In this document: piece by piece, positions 35,501 through 46,852 of the stretch | How positions within the stretch are numbered: the first letter of the stretch is position 1 | Layout of the letters: each line of letters opens with the position of its first letter | Origin: Rotaria socialis | Lineage: Eukaryota > Rotifera > Eurotatoria > Philodinida > Philodinidae | Direction of reading: 5' to 3' | DNA: 64,000 nucleotides | Assembly (NCBI GenBank): GCA_905331475.1 | Contig: CAJNYU010000291.1 | Coordinates: 1-64,000, forward strand | Program-made: the position numbers and the translations under genes | The notes under the pieces: generated by a model | What the model was told of the DNA's origin: nothing | The model's database searches: none | The model's input: the letters and a program-made list of their open reading frames with translations, nothing else

Positions 35501-36637
35501 ATTTCACCCAGGTCAAAGTTGCCCAATAGGATCCTATTGGAACCTTAAACAATCCGAGAATATCCGACTATCCGTGGCTGGTCGGATCCGACAGTCGGAA
35601 TCCAATTTAATCCTTTTATTTCCGATAATTTCCGACAATCGGATACTCCAGGATTCCGCTAATAGGATCCATTGTAATCCGATAGTTGGGAAATCAATGG
35701 ATCCGACAGAATCAAATAACTTGTATTGTTATATGCTACTTTAAGATGAATATCGAAAAAGAAATTGGCTTAGACTTAGAGTTATGGAAATTTTCTTGAT
35801 TCTCTAATTAAAAATTTCTCAATTACTTAAATATTAAATAATGATACTTCGATAATTGATTGATATGTAATGGATATTTTAAAAATTCTATGAGAAAAAT
35901 GAATAATTTTTTATTAAGTTATTTGTATGATTTTTAACAAAAATCAAAGTCATTAATTAGTGTGGTAAAAGGGCAGATTTAATGAATACCATGGAAAAAA
36001 ATTTTTTTAACAATTTAATCATGGAAAATCGATTTCATTCGTGTTTTAAAAAAAATCATTTAAGACAGAATTCCTAACTGAGGTAATTATCTTTTTATTT
36101 TTTAAGATCACATATCAATCGAATTCTACAAAGTTATATATGCATGTGCATCATAATAGTAAGAATACACTTTAACGATTGGCGCTACATCTGTTAACAG
36201 TGTTTTCTGTTGGCTAGGTACATGAATAATAGCCTAAGTGGACAAAAGTATGTATAGGCTATTCAGTCTATTTACATTATTTCAAAAGTTAGAAAGCTCC
36301 GACGTCCTTTATAAATAAAGTTTATACTATCATCTCTTCACAGATATTAATGCACATTAATTTGTGCTTAATACTAAGTCACTGATTTCCCCATATTTTT
36401 ATCTTTAAAGGAATGATTTTAAACTTTTATTCATTTCAGATTGTTTGAATTCATATGTAATCGGTCTATTTTAGTATGAGATCATAGTTTCATTGTTTTT
36501 CTTCCGTAAGTTTCTTTTTTGCTCATTACATGTACTCATGATATTGTCTATTTTAGATTCATATTTTGCCAAAATCGTGAAAAAATATATAGTTTGTTTG
36601 TAAAATTGTCTTTTTTATTTATCCAATTTCATTGAAT

Positions 36638-39600
36638 ATGGTAAGTTTCTTTTATATAAGCAATTTTTTTCATTTTGAGTGGCTCTTTAAAATTCAAAAT
36701 TACACGTTAGAGAGAAAATTATGTTAACATGAAAAATTGACGAAATAGCACTTTTTTGTTTTCATTAGATTGGAACATATTTTTAGAATTCAACGACATG
36801 TTAACTGCACTAGCTAGATACTGATCTAAAAAATATATTCTTCCTTATGACCTATATGTATATTATTTTTTCAGAATGATATTGATCTAGAAGATGCTGT
36901 TGAATTGGCCAATCAAAAGCATCAGCTTCGTTTAAAGAAGAAAAGAGACCGATATCGTAAATCTCGTTTAAGAAATATAGAATTCGAAATAAATTCTTCT
37001 CAACTGACTACTTCATCTTTTGGTTCATCACCCAACCAATATAGTCCACGTGATGTTCCTTCATTTATCGAGCCTGTACCTGAAATTCAAACAGACGATC
37101 TATCATATGTCGACATGGACGAAGATGATGAATTAATTTTGAATATCGACATGATTGATCAAATTTCAGCGTCAAATTCAAATACTGATCAAGATGAAAT
37201 AGAGGATACACCATCTTCTAATGATTTTCTTCATTCATATACTGATACACCAGCAGATACATTTTGTTATCGACTTGTTTATTTATTTCGTCAATCTCAA
37301 CTTTCAAAAACCCAATGCCACTCATTTATTGATTTAATTCATTCTGCATTACCACAACCCAATAGTTTACCACCAAATATGAATCAATTATTATCTATGT
37401 TACAATTAAAAGTTAATTTCTTTCAAAAAAGAAAAGTTTGTCTGCTATGTTATAATGATTTAGCTGGAGATGCACGTATTTGTCTTAATTGTCCAACATC
37501 AGCTGATTCCAATATTGCGATTATTTATGATTCTGATTTAATGTCTATTCTTTCAATATTATTAAAAAAACATTGGAAAACAATTTGTACGTATAAAGAA
37601 GAACTACGATCAAATAATGATGTATCAGGTGACCTTGATATTGGATTTGCTTATGCTTATCAAAATTTGTTACGTAAATTTCCAAATGAAAATTTTATTA
37701 CTGCTTTGATGCATCTGGATGGTGTTGGGTTATGTAAATCTAACAAGTTAAAGATGTGGTTGCTCTCATTTTCACTTATAGAACTACCGGCGAAAGTCCG
37801 GTACCAAAGATACAATATGCCGGTTGTATCTATTTGGGTTAGTTCCAAGGAACCAATTGCATCTGTATGGCTCAGAAATAGTATTGATGCTTTAAAAGAA
37901 CTTAAAGTCTCAGGTATCGTTAATTTTAAATAATTTTAAAAAGAAAGCCACGCATTTTTACTTCTCATGAGGCATTGAAATCTGGCTTGCTTTAAGCTGA
38001 AAACGATTTAAACAAGCCGTATCATAGCTACATTTATTTGACCGATCAGCACTTAGTGCTTGTCGTCTTCAGAAAACGTACATTTTCTCTGATTCGGTAG
38101 ACTATTTCTACGAAAATTCCAATGAATTTTTATATTCTTTGGATATATTTTACTACGTATTTTCCTTAATTGTTCTTTCTAGTAAAATGTTCTATCGAAC
38201 TCAATTTTTTTTTAGTTCATCTATAGAATCATTTTATTCTACATTCATCTTTTTATTTATATTACACGAAAAAGATTTTAGCTACTTTTAAATTACTTAA
38301 GAATATCTTCAACGGTTTGAGGATCATTTTTATTTCGTCTTTACCATTATGGTTCCACAATCGTTCCCGTTGAACCTAGATTTATGTATACTTCGTACAT
38401 AAAAACATAATTATGTTTTTAAGCGAAACTTTGATAAGACTATATGATTCTTAGATGATTTCCGAATTTTTCATTGAGGTACGCGTTTCTTTTGTTTAGG
38501 AATTGTTCTCAATGATGAAATTGTAAAATTAAAGGTCTTAGCTGTAACTGGTGACTCGCCAGCCCTTAAAATTGCACTTGACTTCATCGCCCACAATGGG
38601 TATTACTGTTGCTACTTTTGCTACTTGCCTGGTATCCATCAAGGTGGCAAGCGACAATATCCATACCAATGTCCACATGTAATGCGAATGCCTGGTAATT
38701 TTGCTCGTGACTCAAGTACTGCAGCACAATTGAAAAGCAATGAAAAGGGTCATTTAGGTGTTTCTATTTTTTCTGAAATACTTGATATCAAATTACCTTA
38801 TTCAACCATCATTGACTATGCTCATGCTAGTTTACTTCGACATTCGAAATCCATGTTTGTTGAAATTTATCGTCGTCTAAGTCCAGTTATTCGTGCTACT
38901 ATTGATATTGCATTGAGTCAACAGCCATTTCCACATTTTTTTCATCGTCGTATGAAATCATTCAAGGATCTTTCCTTCATTAAAGCCACTGAGATCCGTA
39001 ACATACTTTTCTATGGATTTCTCCCGATTTTTCATCAACATCTGCAACATGATTATCTTGGTCATTTTGCCTTGTACATTTGTGCGATGCGATTATTTCA
39101 TGGACGTGCTATACTTGGCCCTCGAACATCTGATATTGCAAATGATTTAATAATGAAATATTATCAAGATTTTAGTTCTTTTTATGATGGATTAGAAAAC
39201 TTCGTGCTTCATCTTCATTCCCATTATGAAAGACAGTACAGAATGTACGGAACATTTTCACATCTAGGTTCATTCGGTCAAGAGAGTCTTATCGGTTATA
39301 TAGGGTCCAACCGAACAGGTACTACTCATCACGGTGACAATATTTGTGAGAATTATGGAATTGATTTGATGCTACATCATCAAATCGAAAACTTATACTC
39401 ATACACCAATATAGTCGATGGACCATTCGATCCAGACTTGAACTTCGACTTTAAATCAAATGATAGTATTATTGATTTTTATAATGCTGAATGTAACTGT
39501 AAATCAATTACCTGTTGCTTACGGGCATTTCGACGGTATGCCGTGAAGCAACGAATCTATCATTCATTAATTTATAAACATCGACAGAAGAGCGTGAGTT

Positions 39601-39929
39601 ACTTCGTTCGTTATTGCTCTAAAAATAACTCAACTTCATGTTTATTTGGAAAAATTCTCATGTTTTTCAAATTTTCAAATTCGAACTCTACATATGCTTT
39701 AATTGAACAATATTCAGCTCAAGGTCTATTTTCAGATTTATTTGTTTCTACAACGTATTATGAACTATTATCTAAAGCTATTGACCATTTGTTTTATGTA
39801 GTTTCAAAAAAATGCTCTTTGTGTCATGATGTTGTCATCGTTTCGCAACTATCAGAACATTGTATCGTTTTTGACTGTGAAGAATATCATATTATTACAC
39901 CTGTATCGTCGTATGACGAGCATGACTAA
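36638..39929 (+). CDS. transposase, tnp2/CACTA-like
   Basis: Three exons: 36638-36640 (only the ATG, donor GTAAGT), 36875-37913 and 38500-39929; phases 0 and 1 fit, giving 823 residues. The protein begins MNDIDLEDAVELANQ with a basic KKKRDRYRKSRLRN patch, then an acidic Ser-rich stretch. A zinc-binding-like CLLC..CLNC pair follows at about 189-207, then the core: TGDSPALKIALDFIAHNG (about 362-380) followed by CCYFC, RQYPYQCPHV, IDYAHASLLRH, and a late HLHSHYERQYRMYG..GSFGQESLIGY..GTTHHG block. This order (a D-S-P-A-like acidic site, GC..C, DYMH-like, NLHHL..FE..N-like) is that of the large transposases of CACTA/EnSpm type in invertebrates; KDZ-type is the alternative. All frames are open, so the copy may be active. 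The second intron (586 nt) contains a hammerhead-like relic. Confidence 0.72.
38041..38073 (-). ncRNA. possible hammerhead relic in the transposase intron
   Basis: On the minus strand CTGAAGACGACAAGCAC, then TAAGTGC, then TGATCGGTC. The CUGANGA core and a stem II hairpin are present and a UC cleavage-like context follows, but the GAAA box is absent, as if about 10 bases were deleted after the hairpin. Low-confidence trace of another Penelope-like element. Confidence 0.3.
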
Positions 39930-40373
39930 GAAAATTATGAATATATTTAATGCATGAAACTATCTTTATTTAGTTTTAATTGATAATTTGAATTTAGATA
40001 TAAGTACATATTTTAAGGCGAATTTCACTTTAAAAAAAATAGATTAACCTATTTTTAAACATGAGAAGTACTTTATCAATCATAGTGAATTAAGCATGAT
40101 GATATCAACGATCGATTAAAGGATAAAAAGTAATTTTTGATTATTTTCATATCGTTCATTAAATTATTCTATACCAGTTTCATTTAAGCTTTTCATTTTA
40201 GATTCATAACACTGTGTTACTTAAATACGGTCAATTCTATATCAAGTTTAAGTATAAAATATAGTGGATATTGATAGAAAGAGTATCTAATTTTCAGAAT
40301 CATGAAATTCATATATTCTGTTTTGGCTTCTCATCAAAGTATACTTATAGAATATTTTCATTTCTTTTTCTAG

Positions 40374-42971
40374 ATGAACGGTCGAATTCGAACTCAAAAA
40401 AAAATCTATACGCCAACAACAAACGCACCTGAGCCTGAGTGTTTCTTATGTCGAATCATAGATAGTGGAGAATATGTCATCGTACAACGTTCAAGTATGA
40501 AACGTATTTATGATGATTCAGCTGAAATCATGGTTTATGGTCGAAGAACTGAAGCCAGAATTGAACATCGAGGTTAGTTAAATATTCCATAAATGAAAAT
40601 AATTTACATAATTCGCTATATTATTGACCATGTTTCTGATTGACTTGTATTGAAAAGCGTATGAATTTATTGCACCAGCTATCACGAGAAATTTTTTATG
40701 AGATTTAGTGAGGTTTTCGACTTTTAACAAATACTATGAAATCCAGATGAAATTATCAATTATCTGAGTCCGTTGATACTATCGATTAAAATGTTGTTTG
40801 AAAATAAAATTTTCTTTCAAAATTACTTAAAATAAAGTTGTATTGAAAATTGGTGTTCAAATTAGTTACTTCGAAACCATAGAGCTAATAATTGTGTTGA
40901 AAGTATAAGAAGAACTGCGGCTTTTTATTGTGCCTAATCTCTACCTTCTCACTTCATGAATAGATAACATCAATCTTAATATTTTTATTTCAGAAAAATG
41001 AATTTTATGATCGATACCTAAATCGATAGAAATTTATCTTGCTTTTTTTCCTAGGTACACGTGAAGAATGTCGACGTGTGTGGGGCAACAAAGAAGAAAT
41101 TCATAAGTTGAAAGGTCTTGTGTACAATGCTTTTGCCAAACTCAAAGAATAATAATTTTAGATCGTGATCCACAATATGATTCTGATATTGAAGAAGATG
41201 TAGATTTAAACGAGTATGATGAAGAACCAACAGAAACTCTTACTTGCTATTCAAGTAAATAAATAATCTTCGCATGTTTAAAAAGAAAATTATTTTACAA
41301 AAGTGGATGCTCTCTTAACTTTGTTTAATGTTTCGTAGTGCTGGTAAAGGATGCATAGTTATCGTATTTTATTTTGATTTACATTGGATGAAAACGACAA
41401 CGTAGTAAAAAATAGTAATGAATTACAGAAACAATCTTGCATGAGAGAAAATTTATTCATTTTCATCATCTGAGACTTGATGCGAAAATTTTGCCTTAGT
41501 TGATTAAAAATGAAACTTACTAATTGATGACAAGTTTCAATTACTAAAGTCAATTTTATCTATATTTTTAGCATCAAAAACTTCTACAAAAACATTTGCA
41601 CCACAAAGAAAACGTACTTTAGTTGAATCAAGTATAACAATGAATAGTCGTTCATCAATATCACCCAAAAAAACAAAACACAATGATTTCGAAAAAGAAA
41701 TTCAAGGTATATTTTCAAAGCTTGTTTGTAATAAGAATCTGAAGTCATTCGTTATCAAACGCATTCCCGACTTTTCACAATTCTTATTAATTTGACTATT
41801 ATTAATAGTCTATTGGTTTTAATATTCATGAAAAGAATTTTGTCTTTTTTTAGTCTTACCTAATGATATTCTGAACGACGAAGAAAATAATAAGCGATGT
41901 TTAACAGCTTCATCAAGTTTGAATATTTCAATTTTATTATAGAAAAATTCATACGAAGTATTTTCCTTGTAGCGTCTAGTATTATTCAACATATAGATAC
42001 TCTATTCAGTTCAGTTCGACGAGAAAACGAAAAACAATTTAAGGAATTATCAAAAAAAATTGATCGTAAACATAATATTGATAGTGTAATTTAATCAAAT
42101 ACCTTTTATCAATTATTTAATATATATTTTTTGTTTAGATTGATCTTTCAGCTTTTCGTGAACCAGGCAATGATCAACCGCGCGATGATGTTGTCTGTTT
42201 CCATCCCTTTTTACTGTTGCATATACTCATAATACTGTTTAGGTGCATGATAATGTTAATTTGCTGCGTATTCGAGGAAAAAATGTCGGTGATTATGGTC
42301 GACAAGTACTTCATTGTCTTTATTCACGTGAAGAATTATTGGTTTCAATTTTGCCTCCTGGTGGTACTCAATATTCTCGAAAACCATTAGACATCGTAAG
42401 ATTTGAAAAATTTCATGGTACGTATTTTTCATTTTGTTTCTTAAAAAAATGAAACTAGACTCCAGAGAAGCCTTAATAATTTTCCCGTTTTTATTTCATC
42501 ACAATACAGCACATGATTAATTGCTTTCTGGAACTCAGAACTCGTAGACTGAACAATTAAAAATTTCAAAATGACATAGTTAAGCATATTTATGAAATTG
42601 ATTTAGAAATAAACTTGTTTTTTATTTTCTAAAAATCTCGAAATAGGGAAATACTACATTGCTACTGTTACTAATAGAATTCTTAAATGATATTCTTTTA
42701 TGTTAGATGCTTATTGTTATTTTTATTACTTGCATATCTTACTTATGGAAATTTCTCAAGATTTTCATTTTCTCAAATCTGATTTTTTTTAGATGCTATG
42801 CGTGGTAAATATCGTATTGCTGATCATTACTATGACGAATTTTACAACAAATTGGTTCGACCTAAATTAGTCGACTTTTTGTCAGATGAACGTAAGAGAG
42901 AACGCCAGAAACAATCAACAAATTCTCTCTCATCACAATCATCATCTCCAGATCATAATTTATCCTTTTAA
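40374..42971 (+). CDS. BEN-like domain protein next to the transposase
   Basis: Nine exons: 40374-40572, 41055-41114, 41162-41254, 41572-41706, 41854-41916, 41973-42085, 42139-42189, 42243-42417, 42793-42971; every junction is GT-AG and in phase, giving 355 residues. Introns of 47, 56, 53 and 53 nt occur. An acceptor AG lies directly before the ATG, so a 5' exon probably exists upstream. The N-terminus has PEPECFLCRI and GTREECRRVWGNKEE; the middle is acidic, then basic (APQRKRTLVE), then a short helix (SSVRRENEKQFKELSKK). Residues 239-340 (YGRQVLHCLYSREELLVSI, KPLDIVRF, MRGKYR, FYNKLVRPKLVDFL) follow the BEN-domain pattern of LL..LFS.EEL, a K-L-D step and a C-terminal helix. BEN domains bind DNA; here the partner could be the transposon ends, as TnpA is to TnpD in En/Spm. 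That role is inference. The 41115-41161 intron is the least certain join. Confidence 0.7.
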
Positions 42972-43499
42972 TTGCGCTTCTTTGAACGTACGTATATGTG
43001 ATAATGATGTATTTGCCTTTTGTATTCTAAGTAGCTGGTTGTTTATGTGAAAATTTCTCTTTCAATGATTTTTATATTTTTTGGGAAAATGAACAGATGT
43101 TTTAAATGAATAAAAACAAATGAACCGCAAGTGATGAAAAAAATAGCTACTTTTTAGTATCATACTAATTTGTGATTCATGATTTGAGAAATAAAAATCT
43201 CTCTACTCAAAGACTGATTCTAAGAGCAATACTGAGATTGATAACTCAAATAAAAAAAAACCTGCAGGATCTTGTTGTTTCCTAAATTTTCCGATTGTCG
43301 GATCAGACTCTTGGAAATCGTCGGATCCAACACCCAGCAACTTCCTGTCGGAATCCTGTGCCAAGGAATCCAACAACTTCCGACAGTATCCTGTCGGAAG
43401 TTGTCGGATTCCTATCGGAAAGTATTGGATCATTTGGGATTCCCGGTAGGATCCGACAGGATCCGAATCTGGGATAGCTCGACCTGGGCAAGGTTAAAT

Positions 43500-45090
43500 A
43501 TCGTTTTGATTAAGTTCTAATCCCAGCAAAAATTAATTAAATAAACTCTATAGAATCAACACACATGTATAGAAGAGAATCTGAGCCTCTTCTGGAACAT
43601 TTTGGAAAAAAAACAGTTATCTTTTATTTTATTGTTGAAACTAATCGAATCATTAAATATCATGGTTGATCAGTATAGAAAATTCATTACGACTAAAAAT
43701 TGACAAGGGATCAGCCATTGGATTGAATTCGAAACTATTAACGAATTTTCTAATCAGTCAGAAAATTTCATTGGGATTCAAATTCACTTCAAAGGTAATT
43801 TTAGTAATTGAACTAATAGTCTACAATGGATAGGGAACAATGATTTAACATTGAAACGTTTTTAACACTTGAAAATGATCTAAAGCTTCACATGGCTGTG
43901 AGATTGTAATTCCTAAACCAATGTCAACCGAATAGATACTAATAGTATGTAAAGAAGTTTTCACGCTTTTTGAACATTTAACAAACGGTTAAGTATATCG
44001 ATTCATAAAAATAGGTCACGATAATAAAAAAATCTTCAAAAAGTGAAGAGGAATGTGAGAAGAAAATGACCAACAGAATTTTAATTGAATGTAAAATGAA
44101 TAAATGGATAAAATAAAAGATAGCAAACGTTGAAGCTATGAGTTATGTACAAAGAAGAAGTATAGGGCAGACTGTGAGCCATAATATATATTCGCCTAGC
44201 TATTTACAAGAATCATTTATAGAAACATGATCTTTCTAAGACTAGAGGCTTAAAATCTTATTGAGTATTGTTTTTAAGCCTCAACTCATTTATTATAGAT
44301 TCGATTGTTTACTATGCTTGAAATTTTTCATACTAAACTATTTTGACTAATCTTAGAGTTTGTTTTTTAACTGATGAGCTTCTAGTGTTTAATGACAACT
44401 GCTTTTGGAGAAATTTCAGCAAGCTGCATTGCTATGATTACCTGACAGCGTTTGAATGACAAAAGCATGAAATGAAGATAATAAGTTTCTTTTAAGAAGA
44501 GAAAATATCTTTCGAAAGAAATGATTTTCAGTATTTTATTAGCTTCCTTGAGTTCTGTGTAAGATAAAATGTTTTGCATTTGAACAGTCTACAACAAAAA
44601 TCCACTGAAAATTACCGTAGACTTAAATTTATGCGATGATAGAACTTGTTCATTTTTTCCTTGAAAAATATATCTAGATGAAGCAGGCCTAAAATAAGGG
44701 TGACGTTGAAAATTAATATGAACTTTGTCGATTAGTAGTTGCAAAATTTAAAAACCTTGTTGATTAATCGTATTTCAAAACTAGTTCAAATGGAAAGTAT
44801 GCCATTTGTATATGAAGGACAAGAGTATTTTTCTGTTGTGCAATATTTCGGTAGATTAATACTCCATCGGCATCAAAAATTGATAAGTACCAATCATTTC
44901 TTTACATAGATTTCGAAAAAATATAATCACATAAACTGATTGGAAAACTGTATATTCATTTTTGTAATTCCCGTTTTTTTTATTCTTAATTCAATAAAAA
45001 TAAAAATAAAGCTTGACTTCAATCAAGTAAAGAAAAAACTAGCGCTGAAATAAAGAGATAAGATGTTTTTTTAAATTATAAAACAGAAAA
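43500..45090. other. convergent intergenic region, no gene seen
   Basis: Lies between the plus-strand transposon genes and the minus-strand VAT1 gene. AT-rich; no credible open frame, RNA gene or inverted repeat recognised. Confidence 0.4.
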
Positions 45091-45094
45091 AGAA

Positions 45095-46493
45095 TTAATC
45101 AGTCTTTTCTTGTGCTTGTTCTCTTTCTGATTCTTGTGCTTGCTTAGTAATCGTTTGATCGGTATTATTAGTATCAGATTCATCATCAGGTCGTAACAAA
45201 ATCTTTCCAATATTTTGCCGATTATGCATACGTTGCATAGCTTCACCAACTTTTGAAAATGAATGGATAGTATCTATTTGTGGCTTAATTGCACCTTCAT
45301 TATATAATCGAAATAATTCAGTGATGGTATTTAATGCTATTTCTTTTGTAGTATCAAGATCTTTTAATAAATAACCTAGATGATAGCCAGCTATACTTTT
45401 ATTATTTGATAAAATCGATAGCGAATTTGTTGAAAAACATTTATACCAAGTTTTAAATGCTGTTAATAATGAACGATTTTCCCCACTAGCAGCGACGTTG
45501 GCTGCACCTGTTTTAAGTATAATAAAATAGTTTGCTGAAAATGAAATGAATTCAATACATACCGAAATAAATTATTCTACCCAATGGCTTAAGTAAATCA
45601 TAACCACGTACGCTATCTTCTCCATTCAATGGATCCATAATTATATCAACACCTTGAAAAGAAGAAAATTGAGTGATATGACAAAAGAAAATCCTTTTTC
45701 ACTAATTTTTACCATTAGGTGAAATCTTACGAATTTCAGCTACGTAATCTTGTGTATGATAATCGATGGGGTGTGTGCATCCTGCTTCTTTAATAATATT
45801 ATGTTTTGGTGCAGAAGCTGTTCCAAAAACAGTTACATTTGCAACAGTTTTGCATAATTGAATCGCAGCAATACCAACACCACCTAATAATAAAAATGCA
45901 AGATAAGACACAAAAAAGAATACTTCGTTTTAGTTTTCGTTACCTGCTGCCATATGTATAAGTACACTTTTATTTGGTCGTAAATTTCCAAATTCAAATA
46001 AAATCTGATAAGCAGTTATATAATTAACAAGTAGAGCAGCTCCTTCTTCGAACGATAATTTATCCGGCATTTTAAAGCAATGATCATGAGGAACAACGAC
46101 AGTATCTGCCCACATGCCATCACCAGCAAATGTAACAACACGATCGCCGACAGCCAAGTTAGACACATTTGAGCCTATTGCTTCTATAATGCCTGATGCT
46201 TCAAAGCCAGGCACATACGGAAACTTTGGTACTGGTGAATATAGACCTTGGCTAATAGAATAAAAATCATTATGATAAAATTCAAGTATAATATTTTAAA
46301 ACAAGATAAACTCTCACCGTCTCATTAAATCAGCAAAATTGAGTCCAGCAAATTTGACACGTATGACAACTTCATCAGTATCTGGTGCTCGGTATGGAAA
46401 CTTTTTAATTCGAAGTTTATCATATCCACCAGCACCGACTAATTCTATAGCAGAAATTAAACGAGATTTTTCACTACTCTGATTTGATGCCAT
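45095..46493 (-). CDS. VAT1: VAT1-type quinone oxidoreductase (medium-chain dehydrogenase)
   Basis: Five exons on the minus strand: 46493-46318, 46251-45944, 45883-45713, 45652-45563, 45507-45095, with GT-AG introns of 60-67 nt and consistent phases, giving 385 residues (human VAT1 has 393). The order matches VAT1, the synaptic vesicle membrane protein 1 homologue, a zinc-free NADPH-dependent quinone-reductase-like MDR protein also linked to mitochondrial dynamics and vesicles. Visible are FAGLNFADLMRRQGLY (substrate-side loop), PKFPYVPGFEASGIIEA, VGDRVVTF, HMAAGGVGIAAIQLCKTV (dinucleotide-binding AxxGGVG turn, about 157-173), VFGTASAPKH, THPIDYHTQDYV, DIIMDPLNGEDSVRGYDLL and AGYHLGYLLKD. The last 30 residues are a Gln/Glu-rich tail. 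Nothing is broken. It runs in the same direction as the V-ATPase C gene, 359 bp downstream of it. Confidence 0.92.
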
Positions 46494-46852
46494 TTAGTTT
46501 AGGAATCGATGACTCTGAAATAAGTAATGAAATAAATAGAAACTTTTTTCTTCGCATTGTCATTCCATACAAGCATAATAGAAAAAGAAATATCTAAATA
46601 ATGACGAACTCTTTGCTCCAAACATCATGTTTTGTACTATAGATAAAAAATACACGCCCTATGCAAAACTTAAGCCAATAGAACGATGAAATACGGTAAA
46701 AAAAACTTATATTCTGTTGATTCATTTTAAGATAGTATTAGTCATGCCAAAAGAAAAGATAAGAAACGTATTTTGTTTTTCTTTTAAATACAAAGTTGAA
46801 AATAGAGTGAATGTCAAAAGACATTAATGAAAAAAGTGTAAAAAGATTCTAT

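Larger units (their letters stand above)
35507..43488 (+). mobile_element. putative 8-kb two-gene DNA transposon (CACTA/EnSpm-like)
   Basis: The left boundary is CCCAGGTC at 35507-35514 and the right is its inverse GACCTGGG at 43481-43488. Inside each boundary lie about 220 bp of permuted GGATCC, TCCGACAG, CGGAATCC and CCGACAATCGG words (35520-35720 and 43262-43470), resembling the subterminal repeat regions where En/Spm-type transposases bind. Between them, in the same orientation, are a tnp2-like transposase gene and a BEN-like DNA-binding protein gene. The boundary words recur in the 134-bp MITE at 23523. Caution: similarity with the MITE runs a little past GACCTGGG (GTTAAATA), and no target-site duplication could be recognised, so the exact ends are uncertain. 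Confidence 0.5.
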
